Source: PALSA-693 sp963702305 (GTDB lineage Bacteria; Actinomycetota; Acidimicrobiia; Acidimicrobiales; Palsa-688). From it: 64,000 nt of DNA. The DNA lies in contig CAVPBX010000006.1 of NCBI GenBank assembly GCA_963702305.1, forward strand, positions 62,001-126,000. Direction: 5' to 3'. Positions 32,306-41,581 of the stretch are shown in pieces (position 1 is the first letter of the stretch; each line of letters opens with the position of its first letter). The notes beneath the pieces are model-generated. The model worked only from the letters and a program-made list of their open reading frames with translations, was not told the origin of the DNA and searched no databases. Position numbers and translations under genes: made by a program.

Positions 32306-35300
32306 GCCCGGAACGGTTGGCCCGGGGCTGTCACCTCCGCCCGGCCCTATGCCAGAGTTTGTGCATCGAGCTCTCCGAGGTGCTCCGGCCGGCGATCTAC
32401 CCCCGCCGCGTTCCGCTGGAGGTGGCCGCCCACCACCTGCAGGGCGAGCCCATCGCCGCGGTCGAGGCGCGGGCCCGGGAGTACCGGCCGTTCGCGGTCG
32501 GCGAGGCGTGGGGGGGCCGGTGGGACACCACCTGGTTCCGCTTCCGGGCGACGATCCCGGCGGACTGGGCCGGCGCCGAGGTGGCCGCGCTCATCCACCT
32601 GGGCGGGGTCGAGGTGGTGGGCTTCAGCGCCGAGGGGCTGATCTGGGACCGCGACGGCCGGCCGGTGCAGGGGCTGCACCACCGGCACCGCGAGTTCCTC
32701 CTGGGCCGGGTGGGCGGGGGAGAGGCCGTCGAGTTTTACGTGGAGGCGGCCGCCAACCCCACCCCGCCCTGGCCCCGGGCCGACTGGCCCCTGCTCGAAC
32801 CCGACTACGCCGGTGCCCCCCAATACCGATTGCAACAAGCCGAGCTGGCCACCATCGACCGCGAGGTGCAAGCGCTGTACTTCGACCTCCGGGCGCTGCC
32901 GGACGCGGTGGTCACCATCGACCCCGACGACGTGGCGGGCACGGCCCGCGCCGCCCGGGCCCAGCTGGCCCCCTCGCTGGCGAAGCGCAGCCAGTCCGCC
33001 CACACGGTGACGGCGGTGGGTCACGCCCACATCGACACCGCCTGGCTGTGGCCGATCAGGGAGACCAAGCGGAAGTGCGCCCGGACGTTCGCCAACCAGC
33101 TGCGCCTCCTCGACCGCTACCCCGAGCATCACTTCGTCTGCAGCCAGGCGGTGCAGTACCAGTGGATCAAGGACGGCTACCCGGAGCTGTACCAACAGAT
33201 CCGCCAGCGGATTGCCGACGGGCGGTGGGAGCCGGTCGGCGGGATGTGGGTGGAGCCGGATGCCAACGTGCCCTCCGGCGAGTCCCTGGTGCGCCAGCTG
33301 GTGCACGGCAAGCGGTTCTTCGCCGACGAGTTCGGGATCGAGACTCACGAGCTGTGGATCCCCGACGTGTTCGGGTACTCGGCGGCCCTGCCCCAGATCG
33401 CGGTGCAGGCCGGGGTGACCGCCCTCATCACCCAGAAGATGAGCTGGAACGACACCAACGTGTTCCCGCACTCGACCTTCTGGTGGGAGGGCCACGACGG
33501 CAGCCGACTGCTGGCTCATTTCCCGCCGGCGAACACCTACAACGGCGATTTCTCCGTGCGGGAGCTGACCGACAGCCAGGCCCACTTCCGTGATCACGGG
33601 CGCAGCGAACGCAGCCTCTACCCCTTCGGCTACGGCGACGGCGGCGGCGGCCCCACGGCGGCGATGCTCGAATCGGCCCGGCGCCTGAAGGATCTCGAAG
33701 GGCTCCCCCGAGTCGAGCTGGGGACAGTGTCCGCCTTCCTGCACGAGGTGCGGGCCGGCGCTGACGGCCTGGCCACCTGGGTCGGCGAGCTCTACCTGGA
33801 AAAGCACCGCGGCACCCTGACGACCCACGCCGACGTCAAGCGGGCCAACCGCCGGGGGGAGGAGACGCTGCGGGCGGCCGAGATGTGGACGGTGGCGGCC
33901 GGCCTGGACCGCCGGCACATCCTGGACGGCGCCTGGAAGCTGCTGTTGCTCCAGCAGTTCCACGACATCCTCCCCGGGTCCAGCATCCACTGGGTCTACG
34001 AGGACGCAGCCCGTGATCACGCCGAGGTCCTGCAGGTGGCGACCGGCGTGGTGGCCGAGGCCCAGACCGCGCTGGCCGGAAAGGGAGGCGGCGGCTGGGT
34101 GGCGTTCAACGCCGCCGCTCAGGACCGCAGGGAAGTGGTCGAGCTGCCGGATCACCAACTGGCGCTGGTGGCCGCCCCGGCGTGCGGGTGGGCGCCGATC
34201 CACGCCGAGCTGCCCGCCGCCGCGGTCCGGATCGGCGACGGCTGGATGGCCAACGGACACCTGCGCGTCGAGTGGGACGAACACGGACTGCTGACCTCGG
34301 TGTGGGACGAGGAGGCCGGCCGCGAAGTGCTGGCCAGCGGTCAGCGGGGCAACCTGTTCCAGCTACACGAGGACAACCCCTCGCATTTCGACGCCTGGGA
34401 AGTCGAGCGCAGCTATCTGGACCACGTCACCGACCTGGTGGAGGTCGACGAGATCGACATCGTCGAGCGCGACCCCTTGCGGGTGGGAGTGCGCTTGGTG
34501 CGCCGGTTCGGCAGCTCGACCATCAGCCAGACGATGCGCCTGGCGGCCGGGTCCCGGCGCCTCGAGTTCCACACCGACGTCGACTGGCACGAACGGCACC
34601 GGTTTCTCAAGGTGGCGTTTCCCGTCGCCATCCGGTCGGCCCGGGCCACCTACGAGATCCAGCACGGGCACATCGAGCGGCCGACGGTCGAGAACACCAG
34701 CTGGGACGAAGCCCGCTTCGAGGTGTGCGGCCACCGCTGGGCCGATCTGGGCGAGACCGGCTACGGCGTGGCCCTGCTCAACGACGGCAAGTACGGCTAC
34801 GACATCCACGGCCCTGTCATGCGCCTGTCGTTGCTCCGGGCCCCGGGCTATCCCGATCCGGAAGCCGACCAGGGCCGCCACCAGTTCGCCTACGCCCTGC
34901 TGCCCCACGCCGGCGGCCTGGGCGAGGTCATCGCGGCCGCCGAGGCCTTCAACCTGCCGCTGGCCATCGTCTCGGGCGCGGGCGCCGGACGGGTCGTCAC
35001 CGTCCGCCGTCCGGGCGTCAGTGGGCCCGGCGTCAGTGGGCCCGGCGTCAGTGGGCCCGGCGTCAGTGGGCCCGGCGTCAGTGGGCCCGGCGTCAGTGGG
35101 CCCGGCGTCAGTGTGCCCGGCGTCAGTGTGCCCGGCGTCAGTGTGCCCGGCGTCAGTGTGGAGGCGGTCAAGTGGGCGGACCGATCGGACGGCGTGGTGT
35201 TGCGGCTGTGCGAAGTGCTCGGCGGGCGCGGCCCCGTCGAGGTGACCCTCGAGGGTTCCTGGACCGCGGTGTCGCGGACCGACCTGCTCGAGCGGGACCT

Positions 35301-35379
35301 GGAGCCGGTCCCCTTCGAGGGCCGCACCGTGCGGCTGGAGCTACGCCCGTTCGAGTTGGTGACGCTGCGGTGGCGTTAG
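32302..35379 (+). CDS. GH38 alpha-mannosidase
   Basis: About 1025 residues, the usual size of class II alpha-mannosidases, which cleave alpha-mannosidic bonds. The GH38 domain shows the zinc-site VGHAHIDTAWLWP, GRWEPVGGMWVEPDANVPSGES and the nucleophile Asp in ELWIPDVFGYSAALPQ, with QKMSWND and LLLLQQFHDILPGSS later. The C-terminal half is the beta-sandwich substrate domain. Between about residues 905 and 954 it is interrupted by ten GVSGP/GVSVP pentapeptides (see repeat). The start ATG 32302 is tentative; similarity begins within the next 30 codons. Confidence 0.9.
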   Translation: MSPERLARGCHLRPALCQSLCIELSEVLRPAIYPRRVPLEVAAHHLQGEPIAAVEARAREYRPFAVGEAWGGRWDTTWFRFRATIPADWAGAEVAALIHLGGVEVVGFSAEGLIWDRDGRPVQGLHHRHREFLLGRVGGGEAVEFYVEAAANPTPPWPRADWPLLEPDYAGAPQYRLQQAELATIDREVQALYFDLRALPDAVVTIDPDDVAGTARAARAQLAPSLAKRSQSAHTVTAVGHAHIDTAWLWPIRETKRKCARTFANQLRLLDRYPEHHFVCSQAVQYQWIKDGYPELYQQIRQRIADGRWEPVGGMWVEPDANVPSGESLVRQLVHGKRFFADEFGIETHELWIPDVFGYSAALPQIAVQAGVTALITQKMSWNDTNVFPHSTFWWEGHDGSRLLAHFPPANTYNGDFSVRELTDSQAHFRDHGRSERSLYPFGYGDGGGGPTAAMLESARRLKDLEGLPRVELGTVSAFLHEVRAGADGLATWVGELYLEKHRGTLTTHADVKRANRRGEETLRAAEMWTVAAGLDRRHILDGAWKLLLLQQFHDILPGSSIHWVYEDAARDHAEVLQVATGVVAEAQTALAGKGGGGWVAFNAAAQDRREVVELPDHQLALVAAPACGWAPIHAELPAAAVRIGDGWMANGHLRVEWDEHGLLTSVWDEEAGREVLASGQRGNLFQLHEDNPSHFDAWEVERSYLDHVTDLVEVDEIDIVERDPLRVGVRLVRRFGSSTISQTMRLAAGSRRLEFHTDVDWHERHRFLKVAFPVAIRSARATYEIQHGHIERPTVENTSWDEARFEVCGHRWADLGETGYGVALLNDGKYGYDIHGPVMRLSLLRAPGYPDPEADQGRHQFAYALLPHAGGLGEVIAAAEAFNLPLAIVSGAGAGRVVTVRRPGVSGPGVSGPGVSGPGVSGPGVSGPGVSGPGVSVPGVSVPGVSVPGVSVEAVKWADRSDGVVLRLCEVLGGRGPVEVTLEGSWTAVSRTDLLERDLEPVPFEGRTVRLELRPFELVTLRWR
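35014..35163 (+). repeat. Ten-unit 15-bp minisatellite inside the alpha-mannosidase gene
   Basis: Ten in-frame copies of GGCGTCAGTGKGCCC encode GVSGP six times and GVSVP three times, ending with GVSV. All units are identical at the DNA level except one G/T position that switches Gly to Val and the last codon. The 15-bp unit keeps the reading frame whatever its copy number. Confidence 0.97.
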
Positions 35380-35383
35380 CCGG

Positions 35384-36532
35384 CTAGCCGGGCGGGGTGT
35401 CGCGAAGCACGCCCATGGCGAAGTACTGGGCCGCGCCGCCGTAGGCCTGGGCCAGCGCGGTGCGCGCCCCGTCGACCTGGTGCTCGCCGGCCAGGCCCCT
35501 GACCTGGAGGGCGGCCTCGGCGAAACGGAGCATGCCCGAGGCGCCGATGGCGTTGGTGGACAGCACCCCACCCGACGGGTTGACCGGAAAGGACCCGCCC
35601 AGGTCGGTTTCGCCGGTGTCGACCATCTTCCAGCCCTCGCCCGAGCCGGCGATGTCGTGGCCCTCCAGCCACATGGGCTCGTACCAGCTAAAGGGCACGT
35701 ACAACTCGGCCATGTCGATCTGGCTGCGGGGGTCGGTGATGCCGGCCTGGCGGTAGACGTCGTGGGCGCACTCCACCCCGGCCTGCGGGCGCACCGGGTT
35801 GCGGCCGGGAAACTGGCCCAGCTCGCTCCGCACCGACAGCCCGTGGATCCACGCCGGTTGCCGCGGCGCCCGCCGGGCCCCCGTTTCGTCGCTGAGGATC
35901 ACCGCGCAGGCGCCATCGGACGACGGGCAGGACTCGTGAAAGCGGATCGGTTCCCACAGCATCGGGGACTCTTTGACCTGCTCCAGGGTGAGGTCCGGCA
36001 TCTTGAGGTGGGCGTACGGGTTCTTGGCCGCGTTGCGTCGGTCTTTGACCGCCACCATCCAGCCGATGTACTCGGGGGCGCCGGACTGCTCGATGTAGGC
36101 CCGCATCCACGGGGCGAAGGCCCCGCCGGCGCCGATGCCGCCCGAGCGGCCGCCGGCCAGACCCCACTGGGCGTTGCCCTCCGACTGTTTCTCCCACGAC
36201 ACCGCCAGCACCGTCTGGTGGATGCCGGTGATGACGTGGTGGGCGCCGACGACGAGCGTCGACCCGCCCACCGAGCCGGCGGTGTGCACTCGCAGCAGCG
36301 GCTTGTTGGTGGCCCCCAGGGCGTCGGCCAGGAAGATCTCCGGCATGACGATCCCCTCGAAGGCGTCGGGGGCCTTGCCGATGACGACCGCGTCGACGTC
36401 CTCGAGGGTCAGCTCGGCATCCTCGAGGGCCCGGTCGATCGCCTCCCGCAGGAGGCCGGCGATGGAGACGTCGTCGCGGCGCTTCTTGAAATGGGTCTGG
36501 CCGATACCGACGATCGCGCAACGTTCAGCCAT
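35384..36532 (-). CDS. Thiolase-like lipid-transfer protein (Ltp/SCP-x type)
   Basis: 382 residues of the thiolase superfamily, last gene of the ten-gene operon. The usual nucleophilic Cys position reads VHTAGSVGGSTLV, without Cys, as in the Ltp aldolases that split CoA thioester side chains by retro-aldol cleavage with a DUF35 partner (Ltp2-ChsH2 in mycobacteria). Other signatures are SSDGACAVIL, AELYVPFSWYEP and the C-terminal NPSGGVLSTNAIGASGMLRFAEA. ATG 36532 directly follows GTG 36535; either may start, both overlapping the preceding stop. The role in steroid-like side-chain degradation is inferred from operon context. Confidence 0.88.
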   Translation of the reverse strand: MAERCAIVGIGQTHFKKRRDDVSIAGLLREAIDRALEDAELTLEDVDAVVIGKAPDAFEGIVMPEIFLADALGATNKPLLRVHTAGSVGGSTLVVGAHHVITGIHQTVLAVSWEKQSEGNAQWGLAGGRSGGIGAGGAFAPWMRAYIEQSGAPEYIGWMVAVKDRRNAAKNPYAHLKMPDLTLEQVKESPMLWEPIRFHESCPSSDGACAVILSDETGARRAPRQPAWIHGLSVRSELGQFPGRNPVRPQAGVECAHDVYRQAGITDPRSQIDMAELYVPFSWYEPMWLEGHDIAGSGEGWKMVDTGETDLGGSFPVNPSGGVLSTNAIGASGMLRFAEAALQVRGLAGEHQVDGARTALAQAYGGAAQYFAMGVLRDTPPG

Positions 36533-37584
36533 CACTCACCCTCCAGCAGGCAGACGAGATTCTGTTGCAGCAGCGGGCCGCCGGTGGCGTGGGCCAGGGC
36601 CCGCTGGGCGGTGCCGTCGATGATGCGGGCGGCCGCTTCGACGACGCGGACGAGCCCCACCGCCATGATCGGATTGCCGGCGAGCGGCCCGCCGGACGGG
36701 TTGATGTTGGCGCCGGCATCCAGACCGAGGGATTGCCGCAGGATGACCTCCTGGGGGCTGAAGGTGGACGACAACTCCACCACGTCGAGCGGTCCGCCGT
36801 CGTAGCCGGCCTTGCGGGCGGCCAGGGTGGTGGACGACGAGGTGGTGAGATCCCGTACCCCGGGCTGGTGGGCTTCGATGCGGTGGTCCATGCCGCGGAT
36901 CCAGGCCGGCCGGGGGCACAGCTCGCGGGCCTTGTCCCCGCTGGCCAGGATGACCGCCACCGCCGCGTCGGAGATGGGCGGGACGTCGTGGCGGCGCAGC
37001 GGAGCGCGGAAGTAGGGCTCGGCCAGGAGGGCGTCGACGTCGACGTCGCCGGCCAGCTGGGCGTTGGGGTTGCTCTTGGCGTTGTGGCGGCTGCGGGCCA
37101 CCACCTCGGCGAAGTCCCGCTCGGTGGCCTTGCCGGCGTTGAGCAGGGCCCGGGCCTGGATGCCGGCGAGCGAGACCGGGTCGACGCCGAGCGGGGCCAG
37201 GTAGTACGGGTCGAGCTGCTGGGCCCACACCTCGGCGGGGTCGGACGGCGACGACTTTCCCGACCCGAAGGCCAGGGCCACGTCGATGTCGTCCTCCTGC
37301 AGGCGCACCCAGGCCTCGTACATGGCCCAGGCCCCGTCGGCTTCGACGTGGGACTCGGAGATGGGCGGCCAGGCGCCGGCGGCTTCCAGGTTGGTCACGA
37401 AGGCGAAAGGACCACCCGTCAAGTAGTCACAGCTCCCCGCACAGGTGAACCCGATGTCGCGGCGCCCGATACCGGCCTTGTCGATGGCCGCCTGTACCGT
37501 CGGGACGAGGAGCTGCACCTCGCTCGGGCCGGCCCGGCGGAGCGACGGGGACTGGGCGTAGCCGACGATGGCGATGTCTCGCAT
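36532..37584 (-). CDS. Thiolase-like lipid-transfer protein (Ltp type)
   Basis: 350 residues of the thiolase superfamily. It has IVGYAQSPSLRRAG at the N-terminus, ESHVEADGAWAMYEAW where a thiolase would carry its Cys, PISDAAVAVIL, and the C-terminal NPSGGPLAGNPIMAVGLVRVVEAA. Like its neighbour it lacks the nucleophile, so the two may form a heterodimer or act in succession as aldolases. It overlaps the upstream DUF35 gene and the downstream thiolase by four and about three bases, which fits a multiprotein complex encoded in one mRNA. Confidence 0.88.
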   Translation of the reverse strand: MRDIAIVGYAQSPSLRRAGPSEVQLLVPTVQAAIDKAGIGRRDIGFTCAGSCDYLTGGPFAFVTNLEAAGAWPPISESHVEADGAWAMYEAWVRLQEDDIDVALAFGSGKSSPSDPAEVWAQQLDPYYLAPLGVDPVSLAGIQARALLNAGKATERDFAEVVARSRHNAKSNPNAQLAGDVDVDALLAEPYFRAPLRRHDVPPISDAAVAVILASGDKARELCPRPAWIRGMDHRIEAHQPGVRDLTTSSSTTLAARKAGYDGGPLDVVELSSTFSPQEVILRQSLGLDAGANINPSGGPLAGNPIMAVGLVRVVEAAARIIDGTAQRALAHATGGPLLQQNLVCLLEGE

Positions 37585-38132
37585 CAGAAGATGTGCTCCT
37601 TGTAGACGTCCTCGGCGGCGTCGGGTTCGCCGGTCGCTTCGAACGCTTCGACGATGGTGCCCAGCGCGCCCCAGCCCCGGTTGGAGAAGCCCTCGGCGCT
37701 GCGTTCGCTCGCGGGCTTCCAGACGGCTTTGACGCGCAACCCGGTGCGCAGCTGTCCGTGGGGGATGCCGACGATGTCCTGACCGCCGAGGGCGGTGTCC
37801 GCGCCGTCGAGGAGCACCGACGCGTACACGAACGGCTCGGTCTCCTTCTGGCCGTAGTAGGCGACCGGGGTGATGACGGTAAAGCCGGTCACCGTGCCGT
37901 GGTCGACCAGCGCCACCTCGTCGGCCTCGCTGGTGGCGACCACGCACAGGGGGCAGTAGCCCTTGGCGGGGACGTAGACCCGGCCGCATGACGGGCACTT
38001 GTGGCCGACGATGTGGCCCTCGAGCAGGCGGTCGACGAAGCGGTTGAGGTTCGGGGTGAGCTGCTCGCGGTAGGTGAGGGAGACCAAGTGCTCCATCACC
38101 AGGTGCTCCTTCGGCTTGGCGGTGTCGCTCAT
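37584..38132 (-). CDS. Zn-ribbon/OB-fold (DUF35) acyl-CoA-binding protein
   Basis: 182 residues. The rubredoxin-like zinc ribbon is CPSCGRVYVPAKGYCPLC (about residues 46-63), followed by an OB fold (VTGFTVITPVAYYGQKE..., PFVYASVLLDG, VKAVWKP). DUF35 proteins bind CoA thioesters and act as partners of thiolase-like aldolases, as ChsH2 does for Ltp2. The gene overlaps its upstream and downstream neighbours by four bases each. Confidence 0.88.
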   Translation of the reverse strand: MSDTAKPKEHLVMEHLVSLTYREQLTPNLNRFVDRLLEGHIVGHKCPSCGRVYVPAKGYCPLCVVATSEADEVALVDHGTVTGFTVITPVAYYGQKETEPFVYASVLLDGADTALGGQDIVGIPHGQLRTGLRVKAVWKPASERSAEGFSNRGWGALGTIVEAFEATGEPDAAEDVYKEHIF

Positions 38133-38584
38133 GACCCGACCGGCTCCCAGGCTTCGAGGTCGGTGATCAGCCCGTGGGGCTGGGACCGGAAGCGGGGCTG
38201 CACTTTCATCCCCGTCGACATGGCCTCGATGGTGCCCGCGTCGACAGCGTGCACCATGGCCGTGTCCGCCCCGTCGGGGGTGACGAGCGCGAAGGCGAAG
38301 GGATGGTCGAGCGGGTGCTTGGCGCTGGGCCGGTCGACCCAGGTCCAGGCCGTCACCGTGCCCTGCGGACCGACCGGGACCATCTCGGTCCCCAGCGTCG
38401 CTCCGGTCTCGGGGTCGTACTCGAGCGGGGGCATCAGCACCCGGCCGTCCTGGGCCCGGATGCCCAGCAACCGGCCCTCCCGCAGACCGGTCAGGAAGGC
38501 GCCCACCACCGGGCCGAGGGTGCGGCTGTAGGGGAACTCGAGTTTGGTCTCAGTCGTTCGCAGCACCCCAAAATAAGAACACAT
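38129..38584 (-). CDS. OB-fold DUF35-family protein without intact zinc ribbon
   Basis: 151 residues related to the DUF35 OB fold (FPYSRTLGPVVGAFLTGLREGRLLGIRAQDGRVLMPPLEYDPETG, GTVTAWTWVDRP, PFAFALVTPDGADT). The ribbon cysteines are missing (GIRAQDGRVLMPP where CxxC is expected), so it probably pairs with the complete DUF35 protein next to it. The start ATG 38584 lies next to the tetR stop and inside a degenerate copy of the operator motif; an internal GTG is an alternative. Confidence 0.78.
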   Translation of the reverse strand: MCSYFGVLRTTETKLEFPYSRTLGPVVGAFLTGLREGRLLGIRAQDGRVLMPPLEYDPETGATLGTEMVPVGPQGTVTAWTWVDRPSAKHPLDHPFAFALVTPDGADTAMVHAVDAGTIEAMSTGMKVQPRFRSQPHGLITDLEAWEPVGS

Positions 38585-38588
38585 TCTA
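38575..38588. promoter_or_regulatory. Degenerate KstR-like operator between tetR and the DUF35 genes
   Basis: AAGAACACATTCTA resembles TNNAACNNGTTNNA with two mismatches. It spans the tetR stop codon and the start of the next gene and might mark an internal promoter; weak by itself. Confidence 0.3.
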
Positions 38589-39185
38589 GTTATGGGAGCA
38601 AGCGAGGAGCAGGCGGGCGGCCCGTTCGAGCTCGTTGCCGATGCTCGAGATCGGGGCCTGCCCGTTGGCCCAGATCATCAGGGAGGAGTTCCAGACATGG
38701 CTCAAGACCGCCACGATGCCGTCGACCTCGTCAGCCGACATCCCGGCCAGGATGGGCGCCGCGACGTCGCGGATCTGGCCGCGCACCCGGGCCGCGGCCA
38801 GCGCCACCCCCGGATCGGAGGAGGCCAGGGCCCGGACCAGGGCCGCGGTGAAGAGGGGTCGGCGCTCCAGGGCCCGCGAGGCCCGGCGCAGCACGTCGAC
38901 GAGCTGCTCCGTGGGGTTGTCCCCCCGGCCCGGCCGCCCGGCCAGCCGGGCCTGGAGCTGGGCCGTCCACTCCGACACCGCCGCGGACAGCAGGTGGTCC
39001 TTGGACTCGAAGTACCGGTACACGGTGGCCAGGGCCACCCCGGCCCGGTCCGCTACCTGGCGCATGTGCACCGCGTCGTAGCCGCCCTCGGTGCCCAGCT
39101 CGATGGCGGCCGCGATGATCCGCTGCCGGCGGAGCACCGCCTTGGCGGTCAGCCGCGAGCCGTCAACCGCGATGAGCTCGGTCAC
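38586..39185 (-). CDS. TetR-family regulator, KstR-like candidate
   Basis: 199 residues. The helix-turn-helix is RQRIIAAAIELGTEGGYDAVHMRQVADRAGVALATVYRYFESKDHLL; the C-terminal ligand domain has ALVRALASSDPGVALAAARV and LSHVWNSSLMIWANGQ. Encoded inside the operon with overlaps on the upstream side (GTGA at 39182-39185), it is the natural candidate to bind the TNNAACNNGTTNNA sites at 46.05 and 46.16 kb, with a CoA thioester as likely inducer as for KstR. The binding is inferred. Confidence 0.88.
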   Translation of the reverse strand: MTELIAVDGSRLTAKAVLRRQRIIAAAIELGTEGGYDAVHMRQVADRAGVALATVYRYFESKDHLLSAAVSEWTAQLQARLAGRPGRGDNPTEQLVDVLRRASRALERRPLFTAALVRALASSDPGVALAAARVRGQIRDVAAPILAGMSADEVDGIVAVLSHVWNSSLMIWANGQAPISSIGNELERAARLLLACSHN

Positions 39186-41581
39186 GTGATCTCCAGGGCC
39201 CCGGCCGCGATCAACTCGTCGACGCGGTGGTCGTCGAGTCCCAACAGGTCCCGGGCGATCTCGCGGGTGTGCTGGCCCAGCGCCGGCGCCGGTTCGGTGC
39301 GCGGCCGGCCCATGACGGCGGACACGAACGCCGGGCCTTCCAGGATCATGTCGCCGACGCCCGGTTGGTGGACGTCGAGCAGGTAGCCCCGCGCCTGCAG
39401 GTGCGGATCCGCCGGTTCGTCGCTGGCGTACATGACCATTCCCGCGGGGACGCCGTGGCCCTGCAAGGTCTCCATCACGACCCGGTCGGACTGCGACGCG
39501 GTCCATGCTGCGATGTGCCGATCGAGGTCGTCGTGGCGGGCGTGGCGACCCGCGGCGGAGTCCAGGGCCGGATCCCGGGCCCAGGAGGGATCGCCGATCG
39601 CCTTGCGCAAGTGACCCCAGTCGGCGTCGTCCCGGCAGGTGATGACGCACCACCGCTCCTCGCCGGCGCACGGGTACACCCCCCACGGGGCCCCCTCCGG
39701 GCTGCGGTTCCCGAGGGGGCGCACCGAGCCGGGCGCCAGCCCCTCCTGCACGAAGTACTGGGCCATAAAGCCGAGGACCGTCTCGACCTGGGCCAACTCC
39801 ACGTGGGCGCCTCGCCCCACATGCTCCCGGTTGAGCAGCGCGCCCAGGGCGCCGATGGTGCACAACCGGCCGACGATGTGGTCGGGGAAGATGACCCCGG
39901 CGCCCGGTGGCATCCCGTCGTCGGGGAAGTTCCACAGCCAGGTCATCCCGCCGGCCGGCCGGGTGCTCGGCCCGTAGCCCAGCCAGCCGGCCCACGGCCC
40001 GGTCGAGCCCATCAGCTGGCTGCTGACCATGACCACTGCCGGATTGAGGTCGCGCAGGGTGTCGTAGTCGAGGCCGAGCTCGGCCATGGTGCCGGTGGAG
40101 TTGTTTTCGATGACGACGTCGGCCCGCCCGACCAGCTGGTGGACGAGGGCCAGGCCGTCCGGCGTCTTGACGTTGACGCCCAGGCTGCGCTTCGACCGGT
40201 TGGACGAGGCAAAAGACGGCGACATCTCGCTGCCGGCGACCAGCCGGATGAAGTCCGGGTAGGCGCGGCTCTCGATCTTGATCACGTCGGCGCCGTATTC
40301 CGCCAACACCCGACCGGCCTCCACGCCGACTCCGCCGTGGCCGAAATCGAGGACCAGCAGACCGGCGAACGGGAGGGCGCCGGTCGGGGTCCCGGCTGGT
40401 GCCATCGGGGGTGCGGCTGGCGCCGTCGGGGGACCGACCCGTTCCGGCCAGGACGCCTCGACGGCCGCGTCGTGCTCGCCGAGGGTCGGCGCCCGGTGGC
40501 GGAACCCGGCCCGTTCGCCGTCGAGCTCGAAGAAGCCGGCGGCCATGGGACCGTGCAGCCCGGGTGCCACCTCGGCGTCGACAAACGACCCCCGCGCCTC
40601 GAAATGCTCGCAACCGAGCACGGCCAGCGGGTCGAGCACCGGCGTCATGACGATGCCGCGGCGCTGAGCCTCCGCGGCCAATTCGGCCATGCCCCACCTG
40701 GCGAACAGGTCCTGGTAGAGCGGATCCAGGATGTCCTGCTGCACGCTCATGCGCCCCAAGAGGCTGTCGAAGTAGTCGTCCTGCACCAGCTCGGGCTCGC
40801 CCAACCAGGCCCGCATGGCGCGCCACTGGCGGGGGCTGAGAATCACCAGCCGCACATACCCGTCCGCGCACGGATAGAGCGGGTACACAATGCCCGATCC
40901 GGCCCGGACCTCGACGTAGGGAGCGCCGGTGTGGCGGACGGCGCTGTAGTTGGCCAGTGACCAATCCGTCACCTGGGCCGTGGCTTCCAGGACGGAGAGG
41001 TCCAAGTGCTGGCCCCGGCCGGTGGCGCGTCGCTGCCAGCAGGCCGCCAGGGTGGCGAAGGCACCCATGACGCCGGCGACGTCCGAGGCGAAGGCCCCGG
41101 GGATGAGCAGGGGCGGCCGTTCCGGTCCGCCGGACCGGAACAGTTCGCCCGCCAACGCCACCAGCACCGGATCGGTGGCTTCCCAGTCCCGGTACGGACC
41201 GGTCTGGCCGAAGTCGGTGATGGAGGTCACGACCAACTGCGGGAACCGCTCGGCCATGTCCGTCGGGGCCAGGCCCAGCGGGGCCAACTCCCCGGGCCGG
41301 CTGCTCTCGATCCACACGTCGGCTCGGGCCAGCAGATCGAGGAGCCGGCGCCGGCCGGCCTCCTCGGCCAGGTCGACGACCGCACCGCGTTTGTTGGCGT
41401 TGCGGACCGCGAAATAGAGGCTGTGATCGCGGTGGTGCGGCGGCAAACGGCGAGACGGCGCACCGGTGGGCGGCTCCACCCGGACGACATCGGCGCCCAG
41501 ATCGGCGAGGATGCGGCCGCACAGCTCACCCTTCTCGCCGACCATGTCCACCACCCGGAGGCCGGCCAGCGGCAGCTCCAT
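39182..41581 (-). CDS. Tandem-duplicated CaiB/BaiF (class III) CoA-transferase
   Basis: 799 residues made of two complete CaiB/BaiF-type halves (about 1-370 and 395-799). Each starts with the signature region (LAGLRVVDMV...ADVVRVEPP and FAGLLVLDFG...ADVIKIE) and each keeps the candidate catalytic Asp (FASDVAGVMGAFATL; FPDHIVGRLCTIGALGALL). Class III enzymes move CoA between carboxylic acids, so this gene could activate the pathway's acid without ATP. An Ala/Pro linker (PTAPAAPPMAPAGTP) joins the halves. It overlaps the P450 gene by one base and tetR by four. Confidence 0.88.
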   Translation of the reverse strand: MELPLAGLRVVDMVGEKGELCGRILADLGADVVRVEPPTGAPSRRLPPHHRDHSLYFAVRNANKRGAVVDLAEEAGRRRLLDLLARADVWIESSRPGELAPLGLAPTDMAERFPQLVVTSITDFGQTGPYRDWEATDPVLVALAGELFRSGGPERPPLLIPGAFASDVAGVMGAFATLAACWQRRATGRGQHLDLSVLEATAQVTDWSLANYSAVRHTGAPYVEVRAGSGIVYPLYPCADGYVRLVILSPRQWRAMRAWLGEPELVQDDYFDSLLGRMSVQQDILDPLYQDLFARWGMAELAAEAQRRGIVMTPVLDPLAVLGCEHFEARGSFVDAEVAPGLHGPMAAGFFELDGERAGFRHRAPTLGEHDAAVEASWPERVGPPTAPAAPPMAPAGTPTGALPFAGLLVLDFGHGGVGVEAGRVLAEYGADVIKIESRAYPDFIRLVAGSEMSPSFASSNRSKRSLGVNVKTPDGLALVHQLVGRADVVIENNSTGTMAELGLDYDTLRDLNPAVVMVSSQLMGSTGPWAGWLGYGPSTRPAGGMTWLWNFPDDGMPPGAGVIFPDHIVGRLCTIGALGALLNREHVGRGAHVELAQVETVLGFMAQYFVQEGLAPGSVRPLGNRSPEGAPWGVYPCAGEERWCVITCRDDADWGHLRKAIGDPSWARDPALDSAAGRHARHDDLDRHIAAWTASQSDRVVMETLQGHGVPAGMVMYASDEPADPHLQARGYLLDVHQPGVGDMILEGPAFVSAVMGRPRTEPAPALGQHTREIARDLLGLDDHRVDELIAAGALEIT

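Noticed and set aside
35014..35163. CRISPR-like repeat array
   Set aside because: Units are contiguous 15-mers without spacers and lie in frame within an enzyme gene.
39227..40960. Long plus-strand open frames opposite the CoA-transferase and P450 genes
   Set aside because: No start signals or recognisable domains; codon-position bias belongs to the minus strand.
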